DNA of 64,000 nucleotides from Pandoraea aquatica (GTDB taxonomy: Bacteria; Pseudomonadota; Gammaproteobacteria; Burkholderiales; Burkholderiaceae): NCBI RefSeq assembly GCF_902459565.1, contig NZ_CABPSN010000004.1, forward strand, positions 434,001 through 498,000, read 5' to 3'. Both the position numbers and the translations under genes were made by a program. Within the stretch, counting starts at the first letter, position 1, and the number at the start of each line of letters is the position of its first letter. Positions 11,301 through 20,773 of this stretch are shown here, piece by piece. The notes under the pieces were generated by a model that saw only the letters and a program-made list of their open reading frames with translations, was not told the origin of the DNA and did no database searches.

Positions 11301-11505
11301 TCAGGTCGAGACCCGGCCGAGCGCCACGGCTGCGACTGAACCCGGCGTGCCCGACGAATTCCACACGAAGCTCGAACTGGCGACGGCTTACCAGACGATT
11401 GGTGACGACGACGGCGCGCGCGAGTTGCTCGAAGAAGTGATTGCCGGTGGCGACGCCGCACAGCAATCCGTCGCGCGCTCGCGTCTGGCCGAGTTGGGCA
11501 AGTAA
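8398..11505 (+). CDS. fimV: FimV-family peptidoglycan-binding hub protein
   Basis: 1035 residues from a GTG start. Layout: signal peptide about 1-36 ending AGAA; N-terminal FimV domain (QQVRSGPGQPLRA...); a LysM domain starting near residue 212 (TVTRGDSLSSIAREYTGG) that would bind peptidoglycan; a coiled coil (ELQKNVADLQKLLAMKNQAV); an Ala-rich linker; one membrane segment about 516-535; a long acidic, Ala/Glu/Asp-rich cytoplasmic region; and a C-terminal FimV/TPR-type motif (about 982-1035, LELATAYQTIGDDDGARELL). In Pseudomonas FimV organises type IV pili and polar signalling. Its place between asd and truA is conserved in beta- and gammaproteobacteria. Confidence 0.93.
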   Translation: MRKYSTGKRANSSRNSFRLSAAAAVLWSLGLLNAGAAEFGPQQVRSGPGQPLRAVIVLGNVSQAEADGLSVKLAPRDAFKQAGLRYDPTLDKLSVSVTPTGGRDAGYSGTYLVHVDSAEPVSTSFLDLLLVLEWRTGRQSNAVTLSAIPEASAAQPQAVVPAAAANSAAGADASASTSRSATPAAAAPAPAGNGAEQRAAASGESTENARTVTRGDSLSSIAREYTGGEGGTTLAQMMTALFESNRSAFIGNDPNRLRQGATLNRPADAQVQSIPPAQARKFVSAAREQFDAYRARLADSTAQQAAPAGGRSAQGAIEAGKAPEAAAPATRDELKLSRPGKGGTAGRAGGNEEEQIAQGKAQTEAQGRVNELQKNVADLQKLLAMKNQAVANLEQQAATASGASAQEKTAKSADGKTAAPAAAGTQPATNAAANADAKPADAAASNVTAAAASGAAAGDAASAASADANASEATAVAAPASDAAAASAAAASAPAAESKPTPNAAMNWRAVTQNPYVLPGAGVLVVLLGLWWLMRRRRAEPPVGQPGPYDDGRDGQGGNVESTSSHDKPQAADAAEAAAPTSHGVATAAGVAAAGAAGAAALYAANQAEADEHLHPDTDATWSAPETEAAAHDEVALDSTAAASNELDAWDAEQAPVTDELAEASHAEGLGDPEDEAHVSQAASDAFEAHAEPVAAHEPEPVAEAASEPEIDWDAAFAEEAGQTSAPQDSHDAHADDALTSLEALGAAAATGGVAAETLSHAEHVAHVDATPEGGVAGMLGDLDLGIPGQPANVGTISSDALPSLSKGIGSVQFTMAPPGDPRLEAAHAADSGDMTDMADTGDAPEDLDGELSDADFDAAMQQAASTTQAPRSYTDAAHEAPSLRPMSFDLSDFSLDLKGDDAQPAATPAFVSAPTLPDVAGEEALVEHETLDTSAPHTPYAEVPAAPQHQAAAPEAAPHTPEPIVPHQVETRPSATAATEPGVPDEFHTKLELATAYQTIGDDDGARELLEEVIAGGDAAQQSVARSRLAELGK

Positions 11506-11586
11506 TCCCTGTTCATCACATCTCGCAACGCGTCAACCGGTGCGTCGCGAGATTCGACCCGAACAAGACTGATTGACCGTAGTTTG

Positions 11587-11621
11587 GGGCGCTCGTTGGT
11601 TGAGCGCCCGTTTTTCTTTTT
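11587..11621 (+). terminator. Intrinsic terminator after fimV, abutting truA
   Basis: Stem GGGCGCTC / GAGCGCCC with a 7-nt loop, then GTTTTTCTTTTT. It ends only 3 bp before the truA start codon. Confidence 0.85.
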
Positions 11622-11624
11622 CAT

Positions 11625-12425
11625 ATGCGAATCGCACTGGGCATCCACTACGACGGCACGGCGTTCTCCGGCTGGCAATCGCAGCCGCACGGCAACACCG
11701 TGCAGCAGGCGCTCGAGGCCGCGCTGCGGGAATTCGGTGGCGTAGCGCTGCCGACCACGGTCGCGGGCCGGACCGACACGGGCGTGCATGGCATCGGTCA
11801 GGTGGTGCATTTCGACACCGATCTGGACCGTGCGATGTTCTCGTGGGTGCGCGGCGTGAACGCCTTCCTGCCCAAGACCGTCGCCGTGCAGTGGGCGAAG
11901 GCGATGCCGGACGATTTCCACTCCCGTTTCGCCGCTTTCGAGCGCACGTACTTCTACGTCCTGTACGCGAATCCGGTGCGCTCGCCGTTGCTAGAAGGCC
12001 GTTGCGGCTGGCTGCATACGCCGCTCGATCTCGAGGCGATGCGCGAGGCGAGTCAGGTGCTGGTCGGCGAGCACGACTTCTCGGCGTTTCGTTCGTCCGA
12101 ATGTCAGGCCAAGACACCGGTCAAGCACCTGTACGCCATCGATATCGAGCAGCACGGCGACTTCTTCCTGTTCCGTTTTCGCGCGAGTGCTTTCCTGCAT
12201 CACATGGTGCGCAACATCATGGGGTGTCTGGTCGCGATCGGCCGTGGCCGTCAGGCGGCTGACTGGATGACGCACGTGCTCGCGAGCGGCGACCGCCGTC
12301 AGGCCGCCCCGACCTTCATGCCGGACGGCCTGTATCTGGCGCGCGTCGGGTATCCTGAGCGATTCGACGTACCCGAGCCCAATTGGGCTGCGTGGCCGTT
12401 CCCGATGCCGTGGGCCAAGTCATGA
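11625..12425 (+). CDS. truA: tRNA pseudouridine synthase A (positions 38-40)
   Basis: 266 residues, isomerising uridines 38-40 of the tRNA anticodon arm. The catalytic Asp is D51 in GRTDTGVHG; the N-terminal [15 protein letters not shown] is typical. The ATG directly follows a terminator U tract and has no Shine-Dalgarno, yet [11 protein letters not shown] is the canonical start. Its TGA overlaps the trpF ATG (ATGA), implying translational coupling. Confidence 0.96.
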   Translation: MRIALGIHYDGTAFSGWQSQPHGNTVQQALEAALREFGGVALPTTVAGRTDTGVHGIGQVVHFDTDLDRAMFSWVRGVNAFLPKTVAVQWAKAMPDDFHSRFAAFERTYFYVLYANPVRSPLLEGRCGWLHTPLDLEAMREASQVLVGEHDFSAFRSSECQAKTPVKHLYAIDIEQHGDFFLFRFRASAFLHHMVRNIMGCLVAIGRGRQAADWMTHVLASGDRRQAAPTFMPDGLYLARVGYPERFDVPEPNWAAWPFPMPWAKS

Positions 12426-13096
12426 AATCCCCGAATGCTGTGAAGTCTCGTACGCGTATCAAGATCTGCGGCCTGTCGCAGGCCGCCGACATCGACCACG
12501 CGGTGGCGCTGGGTGTCGATGCCATCGGTTTCGTCTTTTACCCGCCGAGCCCGCGTTATCTGGACCTCGCGCGTGCGGCTGAACTGGCCCGCCGGGTGCC
12601 GTCTTATGTGAGCCTCGTGGGGCTCTTCGTCAATGCGAGTGCCGACGACATCGCCCGTACGGTGGACGCCGTTCCGCTCACCGCACTGCAATTCCACGGG
12701 GACGAATCACCCGAGCAATGTGCGGCGTTGTCGGTGGCGGCGGGCAACCGTCCGTACATGCGCGCTATGCGTATCGGCCCGGACACGAAAGACAGCGGCG
12801 ATTTGCTACAATTCGCCAATACATACACCGCCGCGCAAGGCATCTTGCTCGATGCCCTGGTCGAGGGCTACGGCGGTGGAGGAAAGGTTTTCGATTGGTC
12901 ACTTATTCCAAAAGACATCGCGCGTCGGGCCGTTTTGAGTGGTGGCTTGAACGCACACAACGTTGCTGAAGCCATCCGCCGGGTGGCGCCTTATGCCGTC
13001 GACGTGTCGAGCGGTGTGGAGGCGTCGCGGGGCGTGAAGGATCACGCCCGCATGACGGCGTTCGTGCAAGCGGTTCTCGCTGCCGACGCACAGTGA
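12422..13096 (+). CDS. trpF: Phosphoribosylanthranilate isomerase
   Basis: 224 residues, a TIM-barrel Amadori isomerase of tryptophan synthesis. Catalytic residues by family are C16 (RIKICGLSQ) and D194 (VDVSSGVE). The start is set by the ATGA overlap with truA; an upstream in-frame GTG region inside truA is rejected. trpB follows after 66 bp. Confidence 0.96.
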   Translation: MKSPNAVKSRTRIKICGLSQAADIDHAVALGVDAIGFVFYPPSPRYLDLARAAELARRVPSYVSLVGLFVNASADDIARTVDAVPLTALQFHGDESPEQCAALSVAAGNRPYMRAMRIGPDTKDSGDLLQFANTYTAAQGILLDALVEGYGGGGKVFDWSLIPKDIARRAVLSGGLNAHNVAEAIRRVAPYAVDVSSGVEASRGVKDHARMTAFVQAVLAADAQ

Positions 13097-13162
13097 AGCA
13101 ACCCGCCGGGGTGGGCGCAGGGGCAAGCTCTCCCGCCCTCCGGCAACCGATGAGTGACGACC

Positions 13163-14377
13163 ATGTACGATTTACCTGACGCCAGCGGCCATTTCGGCCA
13201 ATACGGCGGTGTCTTTGTGGCCGAGACGCTGATCCACGCGCTCGACGAGCTGCGCGCGGCTTATGCCAAGTATCAGCACGATCCGGCCTTCCTCGAAGAA
13301 TTCCATTACGAACTGAAGCACTACGTCGGCCGTCCGTCGCCGATCTATCACGCCAAGCGCTGGAGCCAGGAACTGGGCGGCGCACAGGTGTACCTCAAGC
13401 GCGAAGACCTGAACCACACGGGCGCGCACAAGGTGAACAACGTGATCGGGCAGGCGCTGCTCGCGCGTCGCATGGGCAAGCCCCGTGTGATCGCCGAGAC
13501 CGGCGCAGGACAGCACGGTGTGGCGACGGCGACCATTGCGGCGCGCTTCGGCATGGAGTGTGTGGTGTATATGGGTGCGGAAGACGTCAAGCGTCAGGCC
13601 GCCAACGTGTACCGCATGCAACTGCTGGGCGCGACCGTCGTGCCGGTGGAATCCGGTTCCAAGACGCTCAAGGACGCCCTGAACGAAGCCATGCGCGACT
13701 GGGTGACGAACGTCGAAAACACGTTCTACATCATCGGTACCGTGGCTGGCCCGCACCCGTACCCGATGCTCGTGCGCGACTTCCAGAGCGTGATCGGCGA
13801 AGAGTGCAAGGTGCAGATGCCCGAACTCGCGGGACGTCAGCCGGACTACGTGCTGGCCTGCGTGGGCGGCGGCTCGAACGCGATGGGGATTTTCTATCCG
13901 TACATCGACGTGCCGAACGTGAAGCTCGTGGGCGTGGAAGCGGCCGGCGACGGCATCGAAACCGGTCGCCATGCAGCGTCGATCATCGGTGGCACGCCCG
14001 GCGTGCTGCACGGCAACCGCACCTATCTGCTGCAGGACGCCAACGGTCAGATCACCGAGACGCATTCGATTTCGGCCGGTCTGGACTACCCCGGTGTCGG
14101 TCCCGAGCACGCATGGCTGCACGACATCAAGCGCGCCGAATACGTGGGCATTACCGACGACGAAGCCCTGCGGGCGTTCCATGATTGCTGCCGGATCGAG
14201 GGCATCATCCCCGCGCTGGAATCGAGCCACGCGCTCGCTTACGCGTGCAAGCTTGCACCGACGCTGCCGAAGGATCAGATCGTTCTGGTCAATCTCTCGG
14301 GGCGTGGCGACAAGGACATGCACACCGTGATGGCGCTGGCCAAGCCGGAGTCCGCGGGCAAGTCTGCGGGCAAATAA
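13163..14377 (+). CDS. trpB: Tryptophan synthase beta subunit
   Basis: 404 residues, a PLP enzyme joining indole and serine. The Schiff-base lysine is K90 in [14 protein letters not shown]; the phosphate-binding glycine loop is GGGSNAMG. The start at ATG 13163 gives [19 protein letters not shown] at 13154 is also in frame and adds three residues. The gene is separated from trpA by a DNA methyltransferase gene. Confidence 0.97.
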   Translation: MYDLPDASGHFGQYGGVFVAETLIHALDELRAAYAKYQHDPAFLEEFHYELKHYVGRPSPIYHAKRWSQELGGAQVYLKREDLNHTGAHKVNNVIGQALLARRMGKPRVIAETGAGQHGVATATIAARFGMECVVYMGAEDVKRQAANVYRMQLLGATVVPVESGSKTLKDALNEAMRDWVTNVENTFYIIGTVAGPHPYPMLVRDFQSVIGEECKVQMPELAGRQPDYVLACVGGGSNAMGIFYPYIDVPNVKLVGVEAAGDGIETGRHAASIIGGTPGVLHGNRTYLLQDANGQITETHSISAGLDYPGVGPEHAWLHDIKRAEYVGITDDEALRAFHDCCRIEGIIPALESSHALAYACKLAPTLPKDQIVLVNLSGRGDKDMHTVMALAKPESAGKSAGK

Positions 14378-14428
14378 GCGGCGCGGCGAGATTCCATCGA
14401 TCCTAAGGTTAAGGACAACAGAACCAGC

Positions 14429-15358
14429 ATGACCGATCTGACTGATCGCAAGGCACAGAATGACGTCCTCGGGGCCGAGCGTCCCATGGACGCCACCGAA
14501 GCCGCCGCCGCACGTCTCGAGGCCATGGAAGCGGCCGGCGAGTTGCGCGCGCGTTGGGCGCCGGGCGACATCACGTTGCGTCATGCGGACTTCCTGCACC
14601 ATCTGCACGAACTGGAAGACGGCAGCGTCGACCTGATCCTCGCCGACCCGCCTTACGGGCTCGGCAAGGACTACGGCAACGACTCCGACAAACGCTCAGG
14701 CGAGGATTTCCTCGGCTGGACGTACGGTTGGCTCGAAGCGGCGATTCCGAAGCTCGCGCCGCGCGGCTCGCTCTACCTGTTTTGCACGTGGCAGTACGCC
14801 CCGGAACTGTTCGTCTTCCTCAAGCAGCGCATGCTGATGATCAACGAGATCATCTGGGATCGCCGCGTGCCCAGCATGGGCGGCAGTACGCGGCGATTCT
14901 CGTCCGTGCACGACAACATCGGCTTTTTCGCGGTCTCGAAGGACTATTACTTCGACCTCGATGCCGTACGCGTGCCGTACGACGCCGCCACGAAGAAGGC
15001 GCGCTCGCGTCGCATCTTCGAAGGCAGCAAGTGGCTGGAGCTGGGGTACAACCCCAAGGATCTGTGGTCGATCTCGCGATTGCACCGGCAAGACCCCGAG
15101 CGCGTCGATCATCCGACGCAGAAACCGCTGCATATCATCGAGCGCATGGTGCTGGCCAGTTGCCCGCCCGGCGGTCTCGTGCTCGACCCGTTCATGGGCA
15201 GCGGCACGACTGCCGTGGCTTGCGCACTGCACGGCCGGCGTTTCGTCGGCTACGAGCTGAACGCGCACTACCACGCGCTCGCAAACCAACGACTTCAGAG
15301 ACTTTCCGATCATGTCCCGCATTCAAGCGACGTTCCAAGCCTTGCAAGCGCAGGGTAA
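14429..15358 (+). CDS. Orphan beta-class DNA N4/N6-methyltransferase
   Basis: 309 residues of the N6_N4_Mtase family. Catalytic motif DPPY is at residues 73-76 ([10 protein letters not shown]) and comes before the AdoMet-binding FMGSGTT motif at about 255-261, the order of the beta class. The target-recognition region lies between. No restriction endonuclease is adjacent, so it is probably an epigenetic orphan. From memory, Burkholderia carry an orthologue in the same trpB-trpA interval (BCAM0992 in B. cenocepacia, reported target GTWWAC); the target here is inferred. Its 3' end overlaps trpA by 47 bp. Confidence 0.9.
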   Translation: MTDLTDRKAQNDVLGAERPMDATEAAAARLEAMEAAGELRARWAPGDITLRHADFLHHLHELEDGSVDLILADPPYGLGKDYGNDSDKRSGEDFLGWTYGWLEAAIPKLAPRGSLYLFCTWQYAPELFVFLKQRMLMINEIIWDRRVPSMGGSTRRFSSVHDNIGFFAVSKDYYFDLDAVRVPYDAATKKARSRRIFEGSKWLELGYNPKDLWSISRLHRQDPERVDHPTQKPLHIIERMVLASCPPGGLVLDPFMGSGTTAVACALHGRRFVGYELNAHYHALANQRLQRLSDHVPHSSDVPSLASAG

Positions 15359-16136
15359 AAAGGGCCTCATTCCGTTCATTACCGCCGGCGACCCGGAGCC
15401 GGGCTGGACGGTCAAGCTGATGCATGCACTGGCCGACAACGGCGCCGATGTCATCGAACTCGGCGTGCCGTTCTCGGACCCGATGGCCGACGGTCCCGTC
15501 ATTCAACGCGCCTCCGAGCGCGCGCTCGCCCGTGGCGTGAGCCTGGCCGAAGTGCTCGGCTATGTCGCCGTCTTCCGTCAGACCAACGACCGCACGCCGA
15601 TCGTGCTCATGGGCTACGCCAATCCGATCGAAGCGATGGGCCTCGATGCCTTTGCCGAGCGTGCAGCCAAGGCTGGCGTGGATGGCGTGCTGGTCGTCGA
15701 TTACCCGCCCGAGGAGGCCGAAGGTTTCGCCGGTGCCGTGCGTGCGCAAGGCATCGATCCGATCTTTCTGCTCGCGCCGACGTCGACCGATGCGCGCATT
15801 GCGGCGGTGGCGCGTCAGGCCAGCGGCTATCTGTATTACGTCTCGCTCAAAGGCGTGACCGGTGCGGCGAGTCTGGATCTCGAGAGCGTGGCGTCGAAGA
15901 TCCCCCAAATCAAGGCGGTCGCCGACCTGCCGGTGGGCGTGGGCTTCGGCATTCGCGACGCCGAAACGGCCCGAGCAGTGGCGAGTGTGGCCGATGCGGT
16001 CGTGATCGGCAGCGCCATCGTGCAGCGTCTGGAAAACACGCCGCGTGATCTGGAGGGGCAGAACGCGGTAAAATCGCTGGCTGAATTTATCGGCGGTATC
16101 CGTCAGGCGCTCGACTCGGGCGCCAAATCGGCGTAA
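15312..16136 (+). CDS. trpA: Tryptophan synthase alpha subunit
   Basis: 274 residues, splitting indole-3-glycerol phosphate. Catalytic E49 and D60 are in [16 protein letters not shown] at the standard numbers. The start [22 protein letters not shown] is canonical and lies 47 bp inside the end of the methyltransferase gene in another frame. The overlap suggests translational coupling. Confidence 0.97.
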   Translation: MSRIQATFQALQAQGKKGLIPFITAGDPEPGWTVKLMHALADNGADVIELGVPFSDPMADGPVIQRASERALARGVSLAEVLGYVAVFRQTNDRTPIVLMGYANPIEAMGLDAFAERAAKAGVDGVLVVDYPPEEAEGFAGAVRAQGIDPIFLLAPTSTDARIAAVARQASGYLYYVSLKGVTGAASLDLESVASKIPQIKAVADLPVGVGFGIRDAETARAVASVADAVVIGSAIVQRLENTPRDLEGQNAVKSLAEFIGGIRQALDSGAKSA

Positions 16137-16206
16137 ATTCGCGGCAGAAATTTGCCCGAATGGCGCCGCACGACGCAGATCCGTCCGGTAAAACGCTGAA
16201 TTGAAA

Positions 16207-16273
16207 CGACCGTATTATGCGGTCGCCTTGAAATGCCCCGGAAACGCCCGTTCCCTTGTGGGAGCGGGCGTTT
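16207..16273 (+). promoter_or_regulatory. accD leader with two strong hairpins
   Basis: A small hairpin (CGACCG/CGGTCG, 16207-16225) is followed by a 14-bp hairpin at 16242-16273 (AAACGCCCGTTCCC, TTGT loop, GGGAGCGGGCGTTT). The large one has only a three-base T end and then the accD ribosome-binding site AAGGAG, so it is not a typical terminator. It could be a processing or translation-control element; in E. coli the carboxyltransferase is known to bind its own mRNA, but a link here is inference. Confidence 0.5.
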
Positions 16274-16287
16274 GGCAAGGAGAAACT

Positions 16288-17163
16288 ATGAGCTGGCTCG
16301 ACAAGCTGCTGCCCCCGAAGATCAAGCAAACCGATCCGACGCAGCGCAACAAGAGCATCCCGGAAGGGCTGTGGATCAAGTGCCCGTCGTGCGAAGCCGT
16401 GCTGTATCGCGCCGACGTGGAAGCGAATCTGCATGTCTGCCCGAAGTGCGACCATCACATGCGAATCGGCGCGCGCGCGCGTCTGAACGCGCTGCTCGAT
16501 CCCGAAGGCCGCTATGAGCTTGGCCAGGAAATCGTGCCGGTCGACGCACTGAAGTTCAAGGACAGCCGCAAGTACCCGGATCGCATCAAGGAAGCGATGG
16601 ACGACACCGGCGAGACCGACGCGATGGTGGTGATGGGCGGTGCGATTCACACGCTGCCGGTCGTCGTCGCGTGCTTCGAGTTCTCGTTCATGGCCGGCTC
16701 GATGGGCTCGGTGGTCGGCGAGCGCTTCGTGCGCGGTGCGCAGAACGCACTGGAGCAGGGCGTGCCGTTCATCTGCGTGACTGCTTCGGGCGGTGCGCGT
16801 ATGCAGGAAAGCTTGCTCTCGCTGATGCAGATGGCGAAGACCACGGCCATGCTGACCAAGCTGTCCGACGCCAAGCTGCCGTTCATCTCCGTGCTGACCG
16901 ATCCCACGATGGGCGGTGTGTCTGCCAGCTTCGCCTTCCTGGGCGACGTGGTGATCGCTGAGCCAAAGGCGCTGATCGGCTTTGCCGGCCCGCGCGTGAT
17001 CGAGCAGACCGTGCGCGAAAAGCTGCCGGAAGGCTTCCAGCGTTCGGAGTTCCTGTTGCAGAAGGGCGCGATCGACATGATCGTCAACCGTCGCGACATG
17101 CGTGACGAGATCGCGCGTCTGATCGCGCTGATGCAGCGTCAGCCGGCGGATGCCGTTGCCTGA
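16288..17163 (+). CDS. accD: Acetyl-CoA carboxylase carboxyltransferase beta subunit
   Basis: 291 residues, partner of AccA (50.6 kb) in transferring carboxyl from biotin to acetyl-CoA. The N-terminal zinc ribbon has C32, C35, C51 and C54. The crotonase-fold region holds [15 protein letters not shown]. The start is fixed by AAGGAG 7 bp upstream and the canonical [12 protein letters not shown]; a longer in-frame ORF upstream reads through the leader hairpins and is rejected. Confidence 0.97.
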   Translation: MSWLDKLLPPKIKQTDPTQRNKSIPEGLWIKCPSCEAVLYRADVEANLHVCPKCDHHMRIGARARLNALLDPEGRYELGQEIVPVDALKFKDSRKYPDRIKEAMDDTGETDAMVVMGGAIHTLPVVVACFEFSFMAGSMGSVVGERFVRGAQNALEQGVPFICVTASGGARMQESLLSLMQMAKTTAMLTKLSDAKLPFISVLTDPTMGGVSASFAFLGDVVIAEPKALIGFAGPRVIEQTVREKLPEGFQRSEFLLQKGAIDMIVNRRDMRDEIARLIALMQRQPADAVA

Positions 17164-17338
17164 TACGGGATGCCAGGCGCGCGGGAGTCTCAAATGACTT
17201 GCGCGTGCTCACTCTGGCGATGACGCTGCACGCGCGGTTGCGTTGCCCCAAAGGGCGGTGCAACGGCGTAGAATGACGCAACGCCACGCAAGCGCTGCAC
17301 CCGCGGCGCCTGAAAGCATCACTTAGCAGGATATGAAG

Positions 17339-17369
17339 CGCGGACGTTCGTGACGTCCGCGTTTTTGTT
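17339..17369 (+). terminator. Intrinsic terminator upstream of folC
   Basis: Stem CGCGGACGT / ACGTCCGCG, loop TCGTG, then TTTTTGTTTTT. It lies 17 bp before the folC ATG, so folC is either separately expressed or reached by read-through. Confidence 0.8.
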
Positions 17370-17385
17370 TTTCTGCCAGCACATC

Positions 17386-18684
17386 ATGCCGACATACTCC
17401 ACTCTCGACGCCTGGCTCGCCCATCTTGAAACCGCTCACCCTGTGGGCATCGACATGGGCCTCACGCGCATTGGTCGCGTGAAAGACGCCCTCGGCCTGC
17501 AATTCCCGTGCCCCGTCTTCACGGTCGGCGGCACGAACGGCAAGGGCTCGACCTGCGCCATCATCGAAGCCATTCTGCTGTCTGCCGGTTACCGCGTCGG
17601 CTGCCACACGTCGCCGCATCTGATCTCGTTCAACGAGCGTGCGCGCGTGAACGGCGAGATCGTCGACGATGCCACGCTGCTGCCGCATTTCGAAGCGGTG
17701 GAAAAAGCCCGCACGAGTTTCGACGAGCCGGTCTCGCTCACTTACTTCGAATTCACCACGCTCGCGATCATGCACATGTTCGCGACGGCCGGTCTCGATG
17801 CCGTCATTCTCGAAGTGGGCTTGGGCGGGCGACTGGACGCGGTGAACATCATCGATGCGGATTGCGCCGTCATCACGAGCATCGACATCGATCACCAGCA
17901 GTATCTCGGCAACACGCGTGAAGCCATCGCCATCGAGAAGGCGGGCATCTTCCGCGCGGGCAAGCCGGCCGTTTGCGGCGACCCGATGCCGCCGGCGACG
18001 CTGCTTGCCGAGGCCGAGCGCATCGGCGCCGATCTGTGGCTGTTCGGTCGCGACTTCAACTATCAGGGCGACAAGCAGCAGTGGAGCTATGGCGGACGCC
18101 AGATGCGTCGCCCGGCACTCGCTTATCCGGCGCTTCGCGGCGCGAATCAGTTGCTCAATGCGTCGGCGGCGCTCGCGGCGCTCGAATCGATGCGCGGCGT
18201 GCTGCCGGTCTCGGCGCAGGACATTCGACTCGGACTCGCATCGGTCGAGCTGCCGGGGCGCTTTCAGGTGCTGCCGGGGCGTCCGGCCGTGGTGCTCGAC
18301 GTGGCGCACAATCCGCACGCTGCGGCGGCGCTGGGTCACAACCTCGACGGCATGGGCTTCTTTCCGTACACGTATGCCGTGTTCGGTGCGATGGCTGATA
18401 AGGACATCGAAGGCGTGCTGCGGCATCTGGTCGACAAGGTCGATCACTGGCGTTTGTGCGCGTTGCCGACGGAGCGGGCCGCGAGTCCGGCGCTGCTCGA
18501 AGAGAAGCTTCGTGCGGTCGGGTTCGTCGAAGATGCCGATCATTCGGTCGAAACCTTCGAATCCCCTGAGAAAGCCTATGCTGCCGCGCTCGAGCAGTGC
18601 GGCGAGAATGATAGAATTGTGGTTTTTGGATCGTTCTTCACGGTGGCGGGTGTGATGTCACACCGCAAATTGCAACGCCATTGA
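17386..18684 (+). CDS. folC: Dihydrofolate synthase / folylpolyglutamate synthase
   Basis: 432 residues, a Mur-ligase-family enzyme that adds glutamate to dihydropteroate and folates. The P-loop is VGGTNGKGSTCAIIE; the DVAHNPHAA motif marks the C-terminal ligase domain. The ATG at 17386 gives MPTYSTLDAWLAHLE, a standard start; an in-frame GTG at 17350 lies within the terminator hairpin. No clear Shine-Dalgarno precedes it. Neighbours are accD and the SPOR protein. Confidence 0.95.
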   Translation: MPTYSTLDAWLAHLETAHPVGIDMGLTRIGRVKDALGLQFPCPVFTVGGTNGKGSTCAIIEAILLSAGYRVGCHTSPHLISFNERARVNGEIVDDATLLPHFEAVEKARTSFDEPVSLTYFEFTTLAIMHMFATAGLDAVILEVGLGGRLDAVNIIDADCAVITSIDIDHQQYLGNTREAIAIEKAGIFRAGKPAVCGDPMPPATLLAEAERIGADLWLFGRDFNYQGDKQQWSYGGRQMRRPALAYPALRGANQLLNASAALAALESMRGVLPVSAQDIRLGLASVELPGRFQVLPGRPAVVLDVAHNPHAAAALGHNLDGMGFFPYTYAVFGAMADKDIEGVLRHLVDKVDHWRLCALPTERAASPALLEEKLRAVGFVEDADHSVETFESPEKAYAAALEQCGENDRIVVFGSFFTVAGVMSHRKLQRH

Positions 18685-18797
18685 GCGCGAAAGCGCGTTT
18701 GCCGTGACATTTGCTTACGAGAAATGTCATGCGCATGACGCACCGGATGCGCGATGATCAGTCCAACGACGCAAGTTTCGACCTGAGCCAAGGGCCT

Positions 18798-19772
18798 ATG
18801 GGATTGTTTTCCTTCCGCAAGAAAGACGCCGAAGCCGTTCCCCCGAAGCGCGGTAGCCGCAGGAGCGGCCGCACCGGCACCCGTACGGCGGGAGGGGGCG
18901 AGTACAGCGAGCACGAGCAACTCGACCCGCTGCTACCCGAAAAGCAACGCGCGCGCCGCCGCCTGGTGGGCGCGCTGGCGCTGGTGCTCGCGGCCGTCAT
19001 CATTTTGCCGATGGTGCTCGCGCCCGAGCCGAAGCCGACGGCTGACGACATCGCCATTCAGATTCCCGGAAAAGACGCCAACTCGCCGCCCGTGCGCGTG
19101 AAGCCGCAGGCGGCTGTTGTGCCGTCGTCCGACGCGTCGCTCGACAAGGGCGAGGAAGCGGTCGACAGCAGCACGCTGGCGAACAGCGCCAAGCCCGCGC
19201 CGGCCCCGACTGCCGTGCCGCCGTCAGCCGCTATACCGGCCCCGGCCCCGACGCCCGCCCCGAGCGTGGTGCCCGAGCCGCAGGTGGCGCAGGCCAAGCC
19301 GGAGCATAAGCCGGACTCCAAGCCTGACGTCAAAGCCGACACCAAAAAGCCGGAGCAGCACGCCGACGTGAAGCCGGCCGCAAAGCCTGACTCGCATGAC
19401 ACGGCCAAGGCGCAGACCAAGACTGCGCAACCCAACAACAACGTCGCCGATCCGATCGCGCAGTTCGCGCAGAACAACACGGCGGCCAAACCAGCCGCCA
19501 AGCCGGACAATCACGACAACGCCCAGAAGACCGCCTCGAACGGCAAGTTCCTGGTGCGTATCGGCGCGTTCTCGACGCAGGACCGCGCGCAGGCGTGGCT
19601 CGTCAAACTCAAGCTGGTGAATGTGCCGAGCTATATGGTCAAGAGTTCGGTCGACGGTCGTGAGCTGTATTTGCTGCGGGCCGGCCCGTTCCCGGATCGT
19701 ACGTCGGCCGAAGCGGCGGGCAAGAAGATCCGCGACGCCGGTCTGACGGCGCAGGTCGCCGAGGCGGGCTGA
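18798..19772 (+). CDS. SPOR-domain cell-division protein, DedD-like
   Basis: 324 residues from the ATG giving MGLFSFRKKDAE (AAGGG upstream); an upstream ATG at 18735 is possible. A basic cytoplasmic N-terminus is followed by one membrane segment (LVGALALVLAAVIILPMVLA), a long Pro/Ala/Lys-rich periplasmic linker with repeated KPD/AKP units, and a C-terminal SPOR domain (GKFLVRIGAFSTQDRAQAWL) that binds denuded septal glycan. Position between folC and cvpA matches DedD of other proteobacteria. Confidence 0.88.
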   Translation: MGLFSFRKKDAEAVPPKRGSRRSGRTGTRTAGGGEYSEHEQLDPLLPEKQRARRRLVGALALVLAAVIILPMVLAPEPKPTADDIAIQIPGKDANSPPVRVKPQAAVVPSSDASLDKGEEAVDSSTLANSAKPAPAPTAVPPSAAIPAPAPTPAPSVVPEPQVAQAKPEHKPDSKPDVKADTKKPEQHADVKPAAKPDSHDTAKAQTKTAQPNNNVADPIAQFAQNNTAAKPAAKPDNHDNAQKTASNGKFLVRIGAFSTQDRAQAWLVKLKLVNVPSYMVKSSVDGRELYLLRAGPFPDRTSAEAAGKKIRDAGLTAQVAEAG

Positions 19773-19773
19773 G

Positions 19774-20718
19774 TTGGGCGATACGGTGCATAGCGGTCTG
19801 TTGACCGTAGTGGATTACGCGGCCATCGCCATTCTGGTCGGGTCGATGTTGCTGGGCATGTTGCGCGGACTGGTGCGTGAGCTGTTCAACCTCGTGGGCT
19901 GGGTGGTGGCGTTCTTCGTTGCGCGCGCCTTCGGTCCGAGCGTTGCTCACTGGCTGCCGGCCGATCTGCCGGGCGGCGAACTGACGCAAGGGGCGCTGGG
20001 CTTTCTGCTGGTACTGGTCGCGGTGGTGTTCGGTGCCGGGATCGTCAGCGCGCTGGTGGGCCGTATGACCGACATGATCGGCCTGCGTCCGGCCGATCGC
20101 GGGCTGGGCATGCTATTTGGCATCGTTCGCGGCATTCTGCTCTTGATGTTGTTGATGGTCGCCGCCAAGTTAACGACGTTGCCGCAGCAACCGGTCTGGC
20201 AGCATTCGGTGACGCGTCCGTGGGTCGAGGCGGGACTGGAGCGGCTGATGCCGTATCTGCCGGAGCCGGTGCAGTACTACCTGCGCAAGCCGGACGCCGC
20301 CGTGCCGAGCGTCAATCCATTGGGAAAGACGATTCCCTTGCCACAGATGGAACCTTATCGCGGCGCGCCTGATTCAGGCGGTCAGGGCGGGCAGGGTGGT
20401 CAGGGCGTACAGCCCGTCACCCCGGGCCAGCCGTCGGGCGGACAGAATGGACAGAGCGGCGCATCGAACGGCGCCATCGATCAGGTGGCGCGCGGTGTGA
20501 CGGCGGAAGTGGTTAATGAAGTGGCAAATGAAGTAAAGGCCGGGGCTACGAAGGCCGTCTCGACCCGATTGTCGAACCTGATGGGCGGCGCGGGGACAGG
20601 ATTGAGTGCTCAGGGCGCTGGCGACGCTGGCGGCCAGCAGCAGGGGTGGGGAATGCGCAGTGGTGGATCGAACGGATCGTCCACGCCATCGACCGGCCTG
20701 CACAAGGTTTCCGAATGA
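19774..20718 (+). CDS. cvpA: CvpA family membrane protein
   Basis: 314 residues from a TTG one base after the previous stop; GTG at 19786 is an alternative. The N-terminal half has four hydrophobic segments of the CvpA/colicin V production family (DYAAIAILVGSMLLGMLRGL). The C-terminal ~110 residues are a Gly/Gln-rich extension (GGQGGQGGQGVQP) not found in the short E. coli protein. It is directly upstream of purF as in many proteobacteria; its role is poorly defined. Confidence 0.9.
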   Translation: MGDTVHSGLLTVVDYAAIAILVGSMLLGMLRGLVRELFNLVGWVVAFFVARAFGPSVAHWLPADLPGGELTQGALGFLLVLVAVVFGAGIVSALVGRMTDMIGLRPADRGLGMLFGIVRGILLLMLLMVAAKLTTLPQQPVWQHSVTRPWVEAGLERLMPYLPEPVQYYLRKPDAAVPSVNPLGKTIPLPQMEPYRGAPDSGGQGGQGGQGVQPVTPGQPSGGQNGQSGASNGAIDQVARGVTAEVVNEVANEVKAGATKAVSTRLSNLMGGAGTGLSAQGAGDAGGQQQGWGMRSGGSNGSSTPSTGLHKVSE

Positions 20719-20773
20719 CGGATAATACAGTCCGTTTGATGCAGATTTCGATGTTTTTTGAAGGATTCATGCC

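Noticed and set aside
17334-17354. Leader peptide MKRGRS before folC, overlapping the terminator
   Set aside because: The AGGA is only 1-2 bases from its ATG and the codons show no folate- or amino-acid-related bias; likely chance.
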